64,000 nt of DNA from Eudorina sp. 2006-703-Eu-15 (lineage: Eukaryota; Chlorophyta; Chlorophyceae; Chlamydomonadales; Volvocaceae), in the NCBI GenBank assembly GCA_003117195.1, contig BDSI01000183.1, positions 62,001-126,000 of the forward strand. Direction: 5' to 3'. Below, piece after piece: positions 23,201 through 32,319 of this stretch. The position numbers and the translations under genes are program-made. The notes under the pieces were generated by a model, which did no database searches, was not told where the DNA came from, and saw only the letters and a program-made list of their open reading frames with translations. Position 1 is the first letter of the stretch. Every line of letters starts with the position of its first letter.

Positions 23201-24895
23201 TGGGGATCCAGCCTTTCCCCCCCGGCAGGTCTGCCACCCCGCTCCCGGCCCCACGCCCACAGGGGCCCTGCCTGCCACCCAGGCCGGCGCCGGCGCCCTC
23301 TTCCCCTTCTCCACACACACACCCGCCGTCCGCAACCTCCATCCCCCCGCCGCCCGCACCCAATCTCCCCCCCTTTCGTCCGCAGCCCCCTTCCCCCACC
23401 CACATGCCCAGCTCCTGGTTGCAGGTGCCGTGCAGGTGGCAGGTGGGGCCGCACTTGTCGCGCTCCGGGCTCCAGCCGGGCGCGGTGGGCACCTTGGGGG
23501 GGCGGGGTGGGGCGGGGCGGGGAAGGGCATATAGGAGATTGGTAGGTAGAAATAATCATATACTTGGAGAAACGGGAGGTGAGGAACACACACCCGCGGG
23601 GGGGGGAGGAGGGGGACCGCTGGGCGACACGACCAATCATTCATCCAGGGAGGGAGGGAGGGAGGGCAATGACTGAGCAGGGCGTCCTCCCACTTCTAGG
23701 TAGGTAGGTAGGTAGGTAAGTAGGTAGGCAAGTAACGTTGACTTCTCTAGCGATGACGTAGGAATAGCAGAGAAGTCAGGTTCTAGTGACGAGTGGAATG
23801 GTTGGTAGTTCTTTCGGTTCCGTACGGAGGTACGGCCGAGTGCGGCACGGGTGGCGACGTGGCAGCTTGTTCAGTGGCGGCCGAGACCGAGCTCGGTGTC
23901 TGCCGTTGTTGCTAATTCAATTATGTTGATGCCCTTCTGCCAGGGCATCCTCCCCGCCCTCCCGACCCGGGTGGCAGCCGGTGAACGGATGTGGACGTGG
24001 GATGTTGTTGTTGGGGTTGCAACGGAGCCGGTTTGGACAATTCAGCAACAACCGGCTACGGGTCTAGCGTCAAACAAAATGCCAACGTGTGTTGCCTTGC
24101 AGGTTGTGTTCTGGTGGGACTGGTGTTTGCACTTCACGCATGTCTTGGTACGAATGTAACCGAGGAACTAAAAGGTAGGTAAGTAGGTAGGTAGGTAGGT
24201 AGGTAGGTAGGTAGGTAGAGGCCGGGGGGGAGGCACCGACTGGCGGCCGGGGTGGGCGGCGGAGCCCCCCCAAAGGCCGGCCTACATACCCTCCCCCTCC
24301 CCCGGCAAACCTTCGGCACGTCCGCAGCCGCCGTCCCCCACCCACCCATCCCGTTTGGTGGCGCGGCTGCTTTCGCTTTTTGCTTTCGCCTGCGTTTCAC
24401 TTTTTTGGTTTTGCCTTTCAGATACCTTTCAGGCAATCGTCGTTGGCACGTATTTGTCGCCCTGTGCCGACCGCCCCCCCCACCCCCCGGGTGGCAAGGC
24501 CGCTGGTGTCACGAGCCCTGGCCCATCCAGCAGTCTTACAAGCCGCAGCGGGGCCAGCGCCTGCGCCCGCACCCCCGCCTGTGCCCGCGCCCCCGCCTGC
24601 GCCCGCGAACGGACAGGGCCGGGAACCGCAAGGCTGTGCGCATCACACCGCCCCGAAACCCCATCACCCCGCCCGTGCAACCCCATCACCCCGCCCGTGC
24701 AACCCCATCGCCCCGCCCCGCCCGCGCAACCCCATCGCGAGGGACGCCCACCTGCGTCCGCTCCCTCAGGAAGTAGTAGATGTCCAGAAAGTCCTCGTCC
24801 GTGCGGGGCAGGCCCCAGCTGCGGCCCGAGCTGGCGACTCGCTGCCGGTACTCGGACACATACTCGCGGAAGGTGGAGTCCGGCCAGTGGCCGTA
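13858..24895 (-). CDS. EGF-containing exostosin-family (GT47) glycosyltransferase
   Basis: Seventeen exons with GT-AG borders: 24895-24752, 23492-23404, 22959-22684, 22253-22194, 21829-21670, 20813-20753, 20431-20329, 19505-19460, 19247-19168, 18399-18365, 17257-17081, 16519-16454, 16157-16027, 15749-15591, 15162-14876, 14406-14325, 13977-13858. They sum to 2,076 nt in one frame (691 residues plus stop); phases match at every junction. Residues about 50-150 are EGF-like (CHLHGTC, CGCPRGRTGADC, CHCYPGYFGADC). The exostosin domain follows, with RGPRIYMYEFPP, ADYFFIPGCGRGC, WERHNGRDH, DILIPPMCGDLYP, RVASMGQSMAESEFCFSPTG and NWNEFGVWIPEAHV. The family transfers sugars to glycans in the Golgi; fusion to EGF repeats is typical of chlorophyte algae. 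The start codon lies upstream and is unresolved. Most introns carry the repeated element described in the findings. Confidence 0.85.
17449..17572 (+). repeat. Dispersed repeat with splice-like motifs and (CA)n tail
   Basis: TTCCAATTCGCAGGTTAATA, TGGTAAGTATATTGG and GGGTCGGGCGGG precede TAACTAAACACACAC and a 50-bp (CA)n run. The same order recurs at 18262-18362 (TTTTTTCCTCGCAGG, ATGGTAAGTATATTG, GGGCGGG, CTAAACACAC) and inverted at about 475-560. Confidence 0.6.
18262..18362 (+). repeat. Dispersed repeat with splice-like motifs, second copy
   Basis: It contains ATGGTAAGTTTTTTCCTCGC followed by AGGTTTTATGGTAAGTATATTG, a donor, pyrimidine tract, acceptor and donor in 45 bp on the strand opposite the host gene, then GGGCGGGTTGCACTTCTAAA and (CA)n. 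It lies in an intron of the exostosin gene. Confidence 0.6.
19330..19428 (-). repeat. Short intronic element in an exostosin intron (donor side)
   Basis: In window orientation GTCGAACCGTCGCTCTGGCA is followed by AGCGCAGTTTGAAATGTCTA and CCAATTTCCCCTATACC. It sits 30 bp from the 5' splice site of exon 19505-19460 and matches the reverse complement of 63569-63665. Confidence 0.7.
20839..20890 (+). repeat. Short intronic element in an exostosin intron (acceptor side)
   Basis: GTAAAGGAAATTGGTAGACA then TATTTGTGCTAAGCTGATGC lies 24 bp from the 3' splice site of exon 20813-20753. The same intron has an inverted partner at 21291-21320 (GTTTGAAATGTCTACCAATT). Confidence 0.7.
21291..21320 (-). repeat. 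Short intronic element, inverted partner
   Basis: AGTTTGAAATGTCTACCAAT then TTCCTATACC, the reverse complement of the element at 20839-20890 in the same intron. Other intron copies lie near 16896 (-), 17341 (+), 18448 (+), 20511 (+), 21954 (+), 22588 (-), 23527 (+), 55461 (-), 55840 (+), 56196 (-), 60329 (+) and 63405 (+). Confidence 0.65.
24169..24219. repeat. (GTAG)n array
   Basis: About 12 GTAG units lie in the longest identified exostosin intron. A shorter GTAGGTAG run lies at 23700-23730 in the same intron, with about 450 bp of unrelated, lower-GC sequence between them. Confidence 0.85.
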
Positions 24896-25474
24896 CTGAA
24901 GGGGGGGCGACGGGGACGGCAGGGGCAGGGGCGGCAGGGGCAGGGGCGGGACGTGTATGTGTGGGACACGGGCACGGGGACAGTGGGACGGGCGGGGCGG
25001 CGTGAAGGCGGCGGCGGAGCCGGTGGCGCGCTTGTGCGGCGCGACGGTAGGAAGGGCGGGGGCACCGGGGGCCGTGGCAACGGGGGGGCGGGGAGAGCGG
25101 CTGCGGTGCAGGACCGCACACCACGCGGCGAGGGCCTGCTCGCAGAGTGGGTGAGGGCCTGCTCGCAGAGTGGGGGATGCGGCGGAGGGGTCCTTGAGGA
25201 ATGAGGGCGGCGGCGTGAGGCACAGTTTGGTTGTGCTGGTCATTCATTGTTGTGGTTCCATCCGTGGTAGGAACGAGGTTGGTGACTTCTGAAGGGCGAC
25301 TAGGGTTTGTGGTGGCACGGGCCCTGCACGCCCGATGGGCGGTCGTCGGGGTGGGGACCCGACCTGCTGGGGCCCCTCCCCCGACAACCCTAAGAGCGCC
25401 AGCGCGGAGATGGCATCTCCCAAGCAAGGAAGGGGCAGCCTCCGGGCGCCGCATGCACCGCCTTCCCTGCGCAC

Positions 25475-25763
25475 CATCTTCTGCCAATACTTGAAAATCT
25501 CGTCCATATTAAGGTCGCGCGTCAGGAGCCGCCTGCCGCTGCGTGCGCTGGTTCCAGGGTTCAAGCCCCATAGCTCATCAAAGTAATCTGTGCGCCATCG
25601 CCATAGGAGCGGTTTTGAAACGGTGCCTTTGAAGACGAAAGCCGATAGAACGTCCTCCCCAAACCAGGATTGCAATTGCAATATTCAACCTACCACGGGT
25701 ATGCTTCTTGGCAACAACCGAGGTCGCCAGCAGGAATAGGATGCACTGTGCGAGGCGGGTCAT
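25475..25763 (-). CDS. Possible 5' exon(s) of the exostosin gene
   Basis: An ATG at 25763 opens a hydrophobic, signal-peptide-like start (MTRLAQCILFLLATSVVA). A different frame then reads WFGEDVLSAFVFKG and DLNMDEIFKYWQKM, ending in a good donor (ATG then GTGCGC, exon end 25475). That end is phase 0, as required by the exon at 24895 (YGHWPDSTF). The two frames are separated by one base with no room for a normal intron, so either there is an indel or the signal-like start is spurious. The link to the transferase rests on phase, strand and proximity only. Confidence 0.4.
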
Positions 25764-26455
25764 TTTGCCAGGCGCTCACGAACGAAAAATTGGTCACGAC
25801 ATAAGCCCGTAACAGGGCAGGTTCAGCCCAAATTCATAAGCGGTGATCGCTGAGCATACACCATGTTGATGCGTTCGACCCAACAGTTTGTCAGATGATG
25901 AGCACGCGTAAGGATGAATGAATAGACGGCACCCACAGAAAGCTGCGTTACTTAAAATAGTCCCATTGTCCGCAACTTCCTGTCGCACCGCGCTGCGTGC
26001 CACGGGTCGGCTAACCACCTCGACCGGTCAAACCGATGCAGCGACCGTACACGAAAGTGACTGGACTTCCGCTTGCTGGAACACCACCTCTCTTGGTTTA
26101 GCAATAATTTCAACCGCAAAATTGTGAAGGATATCTCTTGCAACGTGTATGCCGATAGGCTTTAGGTCTTCTAACTCGTCGAATACTGCACGAGATCTTC
26201 TTATCACAAGGCATATCAACTGCCAAAATTAAAAACAGAATCATCATCACCAGCAACAGCAGCAGCAGCAGCAGTAGCGGCCATCTCGCCGGGGCGGGTT
26301 GCTGTCCAGGGCGCTCCTCTCAATCGCTCACCGAGCGAACGCTCCCGCCTACAAAGCGGGCCCCTTGGCCTTGGCGCTGCGCGCCGTCCGTTGTCTTTCT
26401 CGTTTCCGCAGCCTGAGCAGGCTGGACTGAACTCGGGCCGGCGGGTGCCCCGCGC
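25764..26455. promoter_or_regulatory. Divergent intergenic region
   Basis: About 690 bp of lower-GC DNA lies between the minus-strand exostosin gene and the plus-strand gene starting at 26456, so it probably holds both promoters. A 63-residue minus frame (26028-26219) begins at an ATG but resembles nothing I know. A (CAG)n run lies at 26252-26275. No convincing TATA box is seen. Confidence 0.4.
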
Positions 26456-28509
26456 ATGAGGAACAAGCCGCCGGCGGCCTCCCGCCGCTCGGCCCCCCCG
26501 GCCCCCAGCCGGTCCAACGCCGCCGCCGACGCCGCCGACGGAGGCCCCCCCGCGCGGCGGTACGCCACACGACTCTACTGCTCGCAGCACCCGGACGCCG
26601 CCAAGGGCGCCGATGCGTCCGCCACAGTCGGCCGCCCGCTGAGCAGCCCGGGCGATGGCAGCGGCGGCAGCACGGGCAAAGAAGACGACGCCAACGCGGC
26701 TCCGGGCGGGGCGGGGAAACGAGGCGGCGCCGCCGCCGCCCCCCCGGCTCGGGATACCCGGCGGCGGAACCCCCGCGGCGGCGCAGCGGCGGCTGCAGTT
26801 GACGGCGACGGCCAGGCCGCCGCTACGGCGAGGGCGGGGGCGGGCCCCGCTGCTGCGGGAAAGCAGGAGGCCGCGGAGGCTGCGGCTGAGGCCGCCGCCA
26901 AGGAAGTGAGCATGGTCATTCTCGTCAGCGACAGCGCGGAATCGGGCTCCTCGGATGGGGAGGCGGAGGAGGGGGAGGAGGAGGAGGGGGATGGGGAGGA
27001 GGGGGAGGGCAGGCTCGAGGGGCGAGCCGCGGAGGGCGTGCAGGTGGTGGGGAAGGTGCAGGTGGTGGGGAAGGTGCAGGTGCGGCGGGAGCGGGAGGGA
27101 GCGGAGGCGGAGTTCATGGACTGGGACTCGGACTTAGACGTGGAGGGCTTGTCGTTGGGCGACTTGGAGGGCGACTTGGAGGGCGGAGAGGAGACCAGCG
27201 GGGTGGACGGCTGGGACCTGAGCAGCGAGTCGTGGAGCAGTGAGGAGGACAGCGACGCGGGGGGAAGGCGCCGCGGCCGCCGGGGCGGGGGCAGGGGCGC
27301 AAGGGGCGGGGGCGGTGCCGGACTGGTTGCGGACCTCGGGCCTGGGTGCCAAGCGGCCGCTGCGGGACCGGCGGCCGGCCGCCGCGGAGGTCCCGTCTCG
27401 CAAGCATCCGCGGTTGGAGACGGAGCGGGAGCAGCGGCAGCAGGCGCCGGCCGCACGGGGCGCCGGCGCCGCTGCGGCGGCGGGAGCCGCCCGCGGGCCG
27501 CGTGCAGGCGCCGCCGCCGCCGCCGCCGCCGCGGGTCGAGCCCAGGACGTGAATCCACGGAAGGGTGACCCGGGGTTGCAGGCGGCGACGGCGACAGCGG
27601 CGGGCCGAGGGCGTGGCGGCGCCGGGGCCGGCGCGGCGGCGGGGACGCCATCCAGGCGCGCTCCCGGGCCGCCCGCGAACGGACCCGGCAGGGGCGCGGC
27701 GACCGCGGTCGGGCGGGGCAGCGGCGTTGTGGGGCCGCCGGCGAACGGGGCTGCGGCGGGGCCGCCGGCGGCGGCTGCAGGCGCGCCGCGCACCGCGGCG
27801 GGGGCGGGAGCAGCTGGCCGACCGCGGGAGGGACAGCCGCCGCCACAGGCGCCGCCGCGGCAGCAGCAGCCCCAGGGCCAGCAGGCGCATCAGGATCCGC
27901 GCCCGCCGCCGCCGCCACAGCAGCAGCAGCAGCAGCTGGCGGGCGGCTGGCGGCGCATTTACACCTTTGACGCGCTCACGGGGGCCGAAGCGGGCGCCAC
28001 TGACCCACGGGTCACCAGTAGAGGCGCCGGCGGCGCCGCCGCCGGGGGTGGCCAGCCTTCAGGCGGCGCGGGGCGCGCGCACCTGGACGCCGCCGCCGCG
28101 GCGGCGGCGGTGGCGGCGCCACGTCAGCCGCAGCAGGCACCGACTGTCCCGGTGAAGGTGGAGGGCGGGGCGGCGTCGCCGCCGCCGCCGCCGGACCGGG
28201 CCGCAGCGGAGCCGGGTGGGGGATCAGGGCCCGGGGCGGCGGGGCCGCGGCCGCTGTCTGCGGCCGCCGGAGGCGCAGGCCCGTCCGCGAGTCCGAGTCC
28301 AGGTCCCGGGCCCGTGAAGATGGGTCCAGGGGGGGACGGGTCCGGGTTCGTCGCCGTCGCCGTCCCCATGGTCCCCGACATCAAGGTGGAACCGGACGAC
28401 GGCGGGGCGGGCGGCCCGGGCGGGCGGCGGGCGGAAGGGGCGGCAGGCGGGCAGGCGGCGGCGGCGGCCCGGGTCCCCGCGGGCCCGGCCCGGTGGAGCC
28501 GCCCCGCGG

Positions 28510-28546
<37 letters not shown>

Positions 28547-29637
28547 AGCGACCCAACAGCACCCCAACCTCCCGACTCTGCCGGTCAGCCGCACCCGCAG
28601 CAGCAGCAACAGCAGCAACCACAGCAACCACAGCAACCACAGCAACCACAGCAACCGCAGCAACCACAGCCGCAGCAACCGCAGCAGCGACCGCAACAGC
28701 AACCGCAGCAACAGCAGCAACCACAGCAGCCGCAACCGCAGCAACCACAACAACAGCAACCACAACCGCAGCAACCACAACCGCAGCAACCACAACCGCG
28801 GCAACCACAACCGCGGCAACCGCAACCGCAGCAACCGCAACCGCAGCAGCAGGCGGACCAGCGACGACACCCAGCGTCCGCCCCCGCCGTGCCGCCGCCG
28901 CCGCCGCCGCCGCGTGAGGATCACGGGTCAGCCGCCGGCGCTGCCGCGCGCGTCGAGCCGGCGGAGGCCGCGCCTCAGCGCGCCCGCGGACAACCCCAAG
29001 AGGCCGCTGGCGGCGCCGCCGCGCCGCCAGGTGCTGCTGGCGGCGGCGGCGCCGCACCGCCAGGTGCTGCTGGCGGCGGCGCCGCCGCGCCGCCAAGTGC
29101 TGCTGGTAGCGGCGGCGCCGCACCGCCAAATGCTGCTAGTAGCAGCGCCGCCGGCGCCGCGCCGCCAGGTGCCGCCGCCGCCGGGTCGGCCTACGCCTCC
29201 GTCGCCTCCGTCGCCTGCGTGCGGGCGCAGGTGCAGCAGCACGTCGCCGCCGCGGGCCGCCTGTCCGCCATCCTGGACGCCAACATCCCGCTGTGGCTGC
29301 CGCCCGGGGTGCAGCCCTCCGCCGCCTTCCTCACGCTGTGCCGCTGGCTGGACGACCTGCGCGGCGCGCTGGGCCGCTGCGCGGGCCGCGACGCGGCCTG
29401 GCCGGCGGAGGCGGCGCTGCGTCCCCGCGCGCCCCTCATCGTGGCCACACGCAGCGGCCAGGACATGGCGGCGGGCGTGGAGGCGGTGGCGGCGGCCGCG
29501 TGCCGGGCGCTGCTGGCGCAGCGCGAGGCGGCGGCGGCGGAGGTGCGGGACACCTACCGCGCGCTGGTGCAGGCCATCAGCGGCGTCCGCGCGAGGCAGC
29601 AGCCGGCCCGGACGCTGCCGGCGGCGGGGAATGCGGC

Positions 29638-29681
<44 letters not shown>

Positions 29682-29914
29682 GCGGCGGAGAGGGAGGCGG
29701 CGGCGACGTGGCGGCGGCCACGGTGGCGGCGGTGACGGGCGCGGGGGCGGGGGCCCGGGGGGGTGAGGGGGGTGGCGGAGCTGGCGGGGTAGGTCGTTGG
29801 GAGGCGGTGGAGGCGCTGGCGGCGGAGCGGGAGATGGCGGTGCGGGCGACGTTGGAGGCGCTGCTGCAGGCGGAGTGTATGGCGCTAGCGGTGCAGGCCG
29901 CCTGGCCCACCTAG
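26456..29914 (+). CDS. Low-complexity acidic and Pro/Gln-rich protein, function unknown
   Basis: I do not recognise this protein. Coding begins at ATG 26456 and stays open to a stop at 29914 if two frame changes are accepted (near 27310 and near 28490, both in G/C repeats). The N-terminal third is Ala/Gly-rich, then strongly acidic (EEGEEEEGDGEEGEG; SSESWSSEEDSDAGG). A basic stretch resembling a nuclear localisation signal follows (SRKHPRLETER). The middle has VKVE and IKVEPDD, which fit the sumoylation consensus, and about 90 residues of Pro-Gln repeat. The C-terminal 200 residues look folded and helical (VQQHVAAAGRLSAILDANIP; LTLCRWLDDLRGALGRC; EMAVRATLEALLQAE), interrupted by poly-Pro. Composition suggests a nuclear regulatory protein, but this is inference. 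Confidence 0.55.
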
Positions 29915-30891
29915 ACCTGAGAGGACCTGAGAGAGGAGAGGCGCGGTCACCGGACCCGGACGTGGTTCTTAAGCGCTTCCTCCGTGCCGTACAGGTCTCT
30001 AGGCAGGAGGCGGTCCCCGGGACGGGGTCGGCCCTTTGGCTGCTTTGGGTGATTCTTTTGGGGGGAAGGGCCGGGGGAGGGCGAGGGGTGGGGGGAGTGA
30101 TTTGTTGGGAGCTGATCAGGGGCCGTGGGCTGGCTGGCCCCTGTCGGTGGCGGTGACGGCGTGACGGCGGTTTCCTGGGGCGTCCGTAATGTGCTACACT
30201 GTTACTTTCTTGGGTAAGAAAGGGTAAGAAAGGGTAAGAAAGGGGGGGCGGCCAAGGGCCCGGCCGGAAGGCACCCGGCATCTGCGCTCGCCGCTCTGCC
30301 CCCTGTGGGGGGAAGGGGGCAAGAAGGGGGCCCTTGGCCGCAAGGCAGGGGTGGTGGTCTGGCCCTGCTTGTGACCACCGGGGTTCCCCATACAGCATAT
30401 GTCTTATAATATCGTGATCATCATCAGCAGCAGCATCGTCATCGTCATCGTCATTATCACCATCTTCGTTACAATATTTATAATTGTTGCTGGGACCCTC
30501 GAGGGAAGGTCACTGGCTGCGGGGGAGTAGGGGGGCGGGTTACGGCAGTGGCAGCCGCTGAGGCCGCGCGCCGTGCGTGGACCGGGCTGCCTTTCCGTAA
30601 CTACATGACGGCGCATGGCGGGGGGTCGGTCGGTCGGTCGGTCGTACAGCAGTGGTCGGTCGTACAGCCGGGCCTCGGTCGTAGAGCGGCTGCGGAACGG
30701 GCGGCGCTTGGGTGCTGCTGCTGATGATGATGTGGTGCACTCATCGGCGCCAGCGTTGGAAGTACGGCACCGTACGGTACGGTACGGCATTGGCACAAGC
30801 GATCTGGCCGGGCCCAGCGCCCCGTGTATCAGTCCGGGACCTAACGACTTTGTTTTTTGCCACGGAGCGGTGCAGCCTGCGGGGCACATGC

Positions 30892-30896
30892 TGTAA
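30892..30896 (+). terminator. Candidate TGTAA poly(A) signal
   Basis: TGTAA, the usual poly(A) signal of Chlamydomonas-type algae, occurs about 980 nt after the stop of the gene ending at 29914. No nearer TGTAA was noticed. The site is only plausible, since pentamers occur by chance. Confidence 0.35.
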
Positions 30897-31290
30897 CGTT
30901 ATTCCGTCCCTGGGGTTGTTATTCAAGGAGAGAGAGCGAGGTGTTTGGGAGGTTGGAGATGGGCCTCCATTCGCCCCGATTTGTTTACCTGGTCCGTCCG
31001 TCCTTCTGTCCGTCGTCGACGTTTACGCAGTAGTGCGCCTCCACCACCCACGGCGGTCGAGCGAGCCAGCAGCTACCTAGGAACAAAGACAGACAGAAAG
31101 ACAGAAATAAATAAAGAAAGAAAGAAAGAACGACTACCGACCTGCCTACCAACCAGCCTAGCGGCGCAGAACAAACAACGGTGCGCGCTGCTGCAAGCGA
31201 GCAGCTGGCCAAGTCGGCGGGCTGGCTCGCGGTTGCACCCCTGGGTGCGTGTGCGTGACCCCTTGCACATGTCCAGCTAGCAACTGTTTG

Positions 31291-31342
31291 AGCTGTCTGG
31301 GCCCGTTGGAACACCCGGTCGGGATACGGGTCCACCTTGTAA
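31291..31342 (+). repeat. Dispersed repeat with TGTAA, copy 1
   Basis: AGCTGTCTGGGCCCGTTGGA, CACCCGGTCGGGATACGGG and TCCACCTTGTAACG recur at 38716-38777 with an insertion and one substitution. The unit can form a short hairpin (CCCG...CGGG) just before TTGTAA, so it may be a conserved 3' end of a transcript or element. Confidence 0.5.
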
Positions 31343-32319
31343 CGGTTATACATGATAACTGTTTGTTCCCGGCAGTTCTACGGTTCCCGGCAGGACCACG
31401 TTGTTTATCCACATCCATATACATGTATATATGTATACATTTATTTCATCGCGCCGCTCGCTAGCCAGCCTTTTTGGGGGAGTCGACGGACCAGGGGGTG
31501 CTGCGATCGAGCAGCTCACGGTCCGTCGACCTCATCCGCTGCCTGCCGCGGCTGCTCCAGCAAGGGACGGGTAGGGGGTCCGGGCCCGCGCGTGCGCCCA
31601 TTTTTACAAACACATGCATACCGTCCCAGTCACACACGAATGCAGCTGCAGGTGCCCAGCCGCGCCGCTGAGCCTGGTTGATACATTTAAAGAGAGGCAC
31701 CGAGCGAGCGGCGGGCAACCTGGCAAGCATCGCAAACAACCGACGAACGGCGCGAGCACCGGTCTACCCACCTACCCCTAAGTACCGCACCTGCCCCTGA
31801 TAACTTGCGGCCCCTGGCCTGACCCGACGCGCCTCCCTGCCTGCCGCCGCCCCTTCGTCTGCCCCGGCCGCTCGTCCGCCGCTGCTGTATAGCCTCCCAG
31901 CTGCATTTATGCCTGCTGCCGTTTGCGCATTCATTCATGGCTCCAAGCGTATGTGTGTAGCAACGAACAGTGTGCGTGTGTCCCCGGCCGACCTGCACCC
32001 AGCTCCCCCAGCTACCTAGCTTCGGACTTCGATTAGTTGGCGCGAGGGCGTTGGCGCGAGGGCCTTCGAGGGACGGACGGCCGGCTCCTTGCTTTCGACT
32101 GCAGGATAATAAATTAATAATTTTCCTCATCTGGCTGGCTAGCTAGGGTCCATCCCGGTCTGGGCTGCTGGCTTCATATACATGTTAGGTGACGGGCGGC
32201 CCCTCCAAGAATAAAAAGCACATGCGCTTCTCCGTTTGATTGGTCGGTTCGACAAAACAGCTGCTGTTGGCGAAAAACAAATCGCGACCCGACGGACTCG
32301 TTGAGCGGCGGACAGAAGC

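Larger units (their letters stand above)
29915..32319. other. Intergenic stretch, no gene recognised
   Basis: This is the 3' region of the preceding gene plus the promoter side of the pherophorin gene. It contains a triplicated GGTAAGAAA run (30212-30242), a (CGGT)n run (30627-30643), many GTACGG/CCGTAC hexamers (30765-30790), (GAAA)n near 31117 and a 50-bp repeat at 31291-31342 shared with 38716-38777. Small open frames show no recognisable domain. Confidence 0.4.

Noticed and set aside
25578..25763. Signal-peptide frame as a separate 61-residue gene
   Set aside because: The frame runs out of plausible protein after about 24 residues while a better exon lies in the next frame; it is reported only as a possible 5' end of the exostosin gene.
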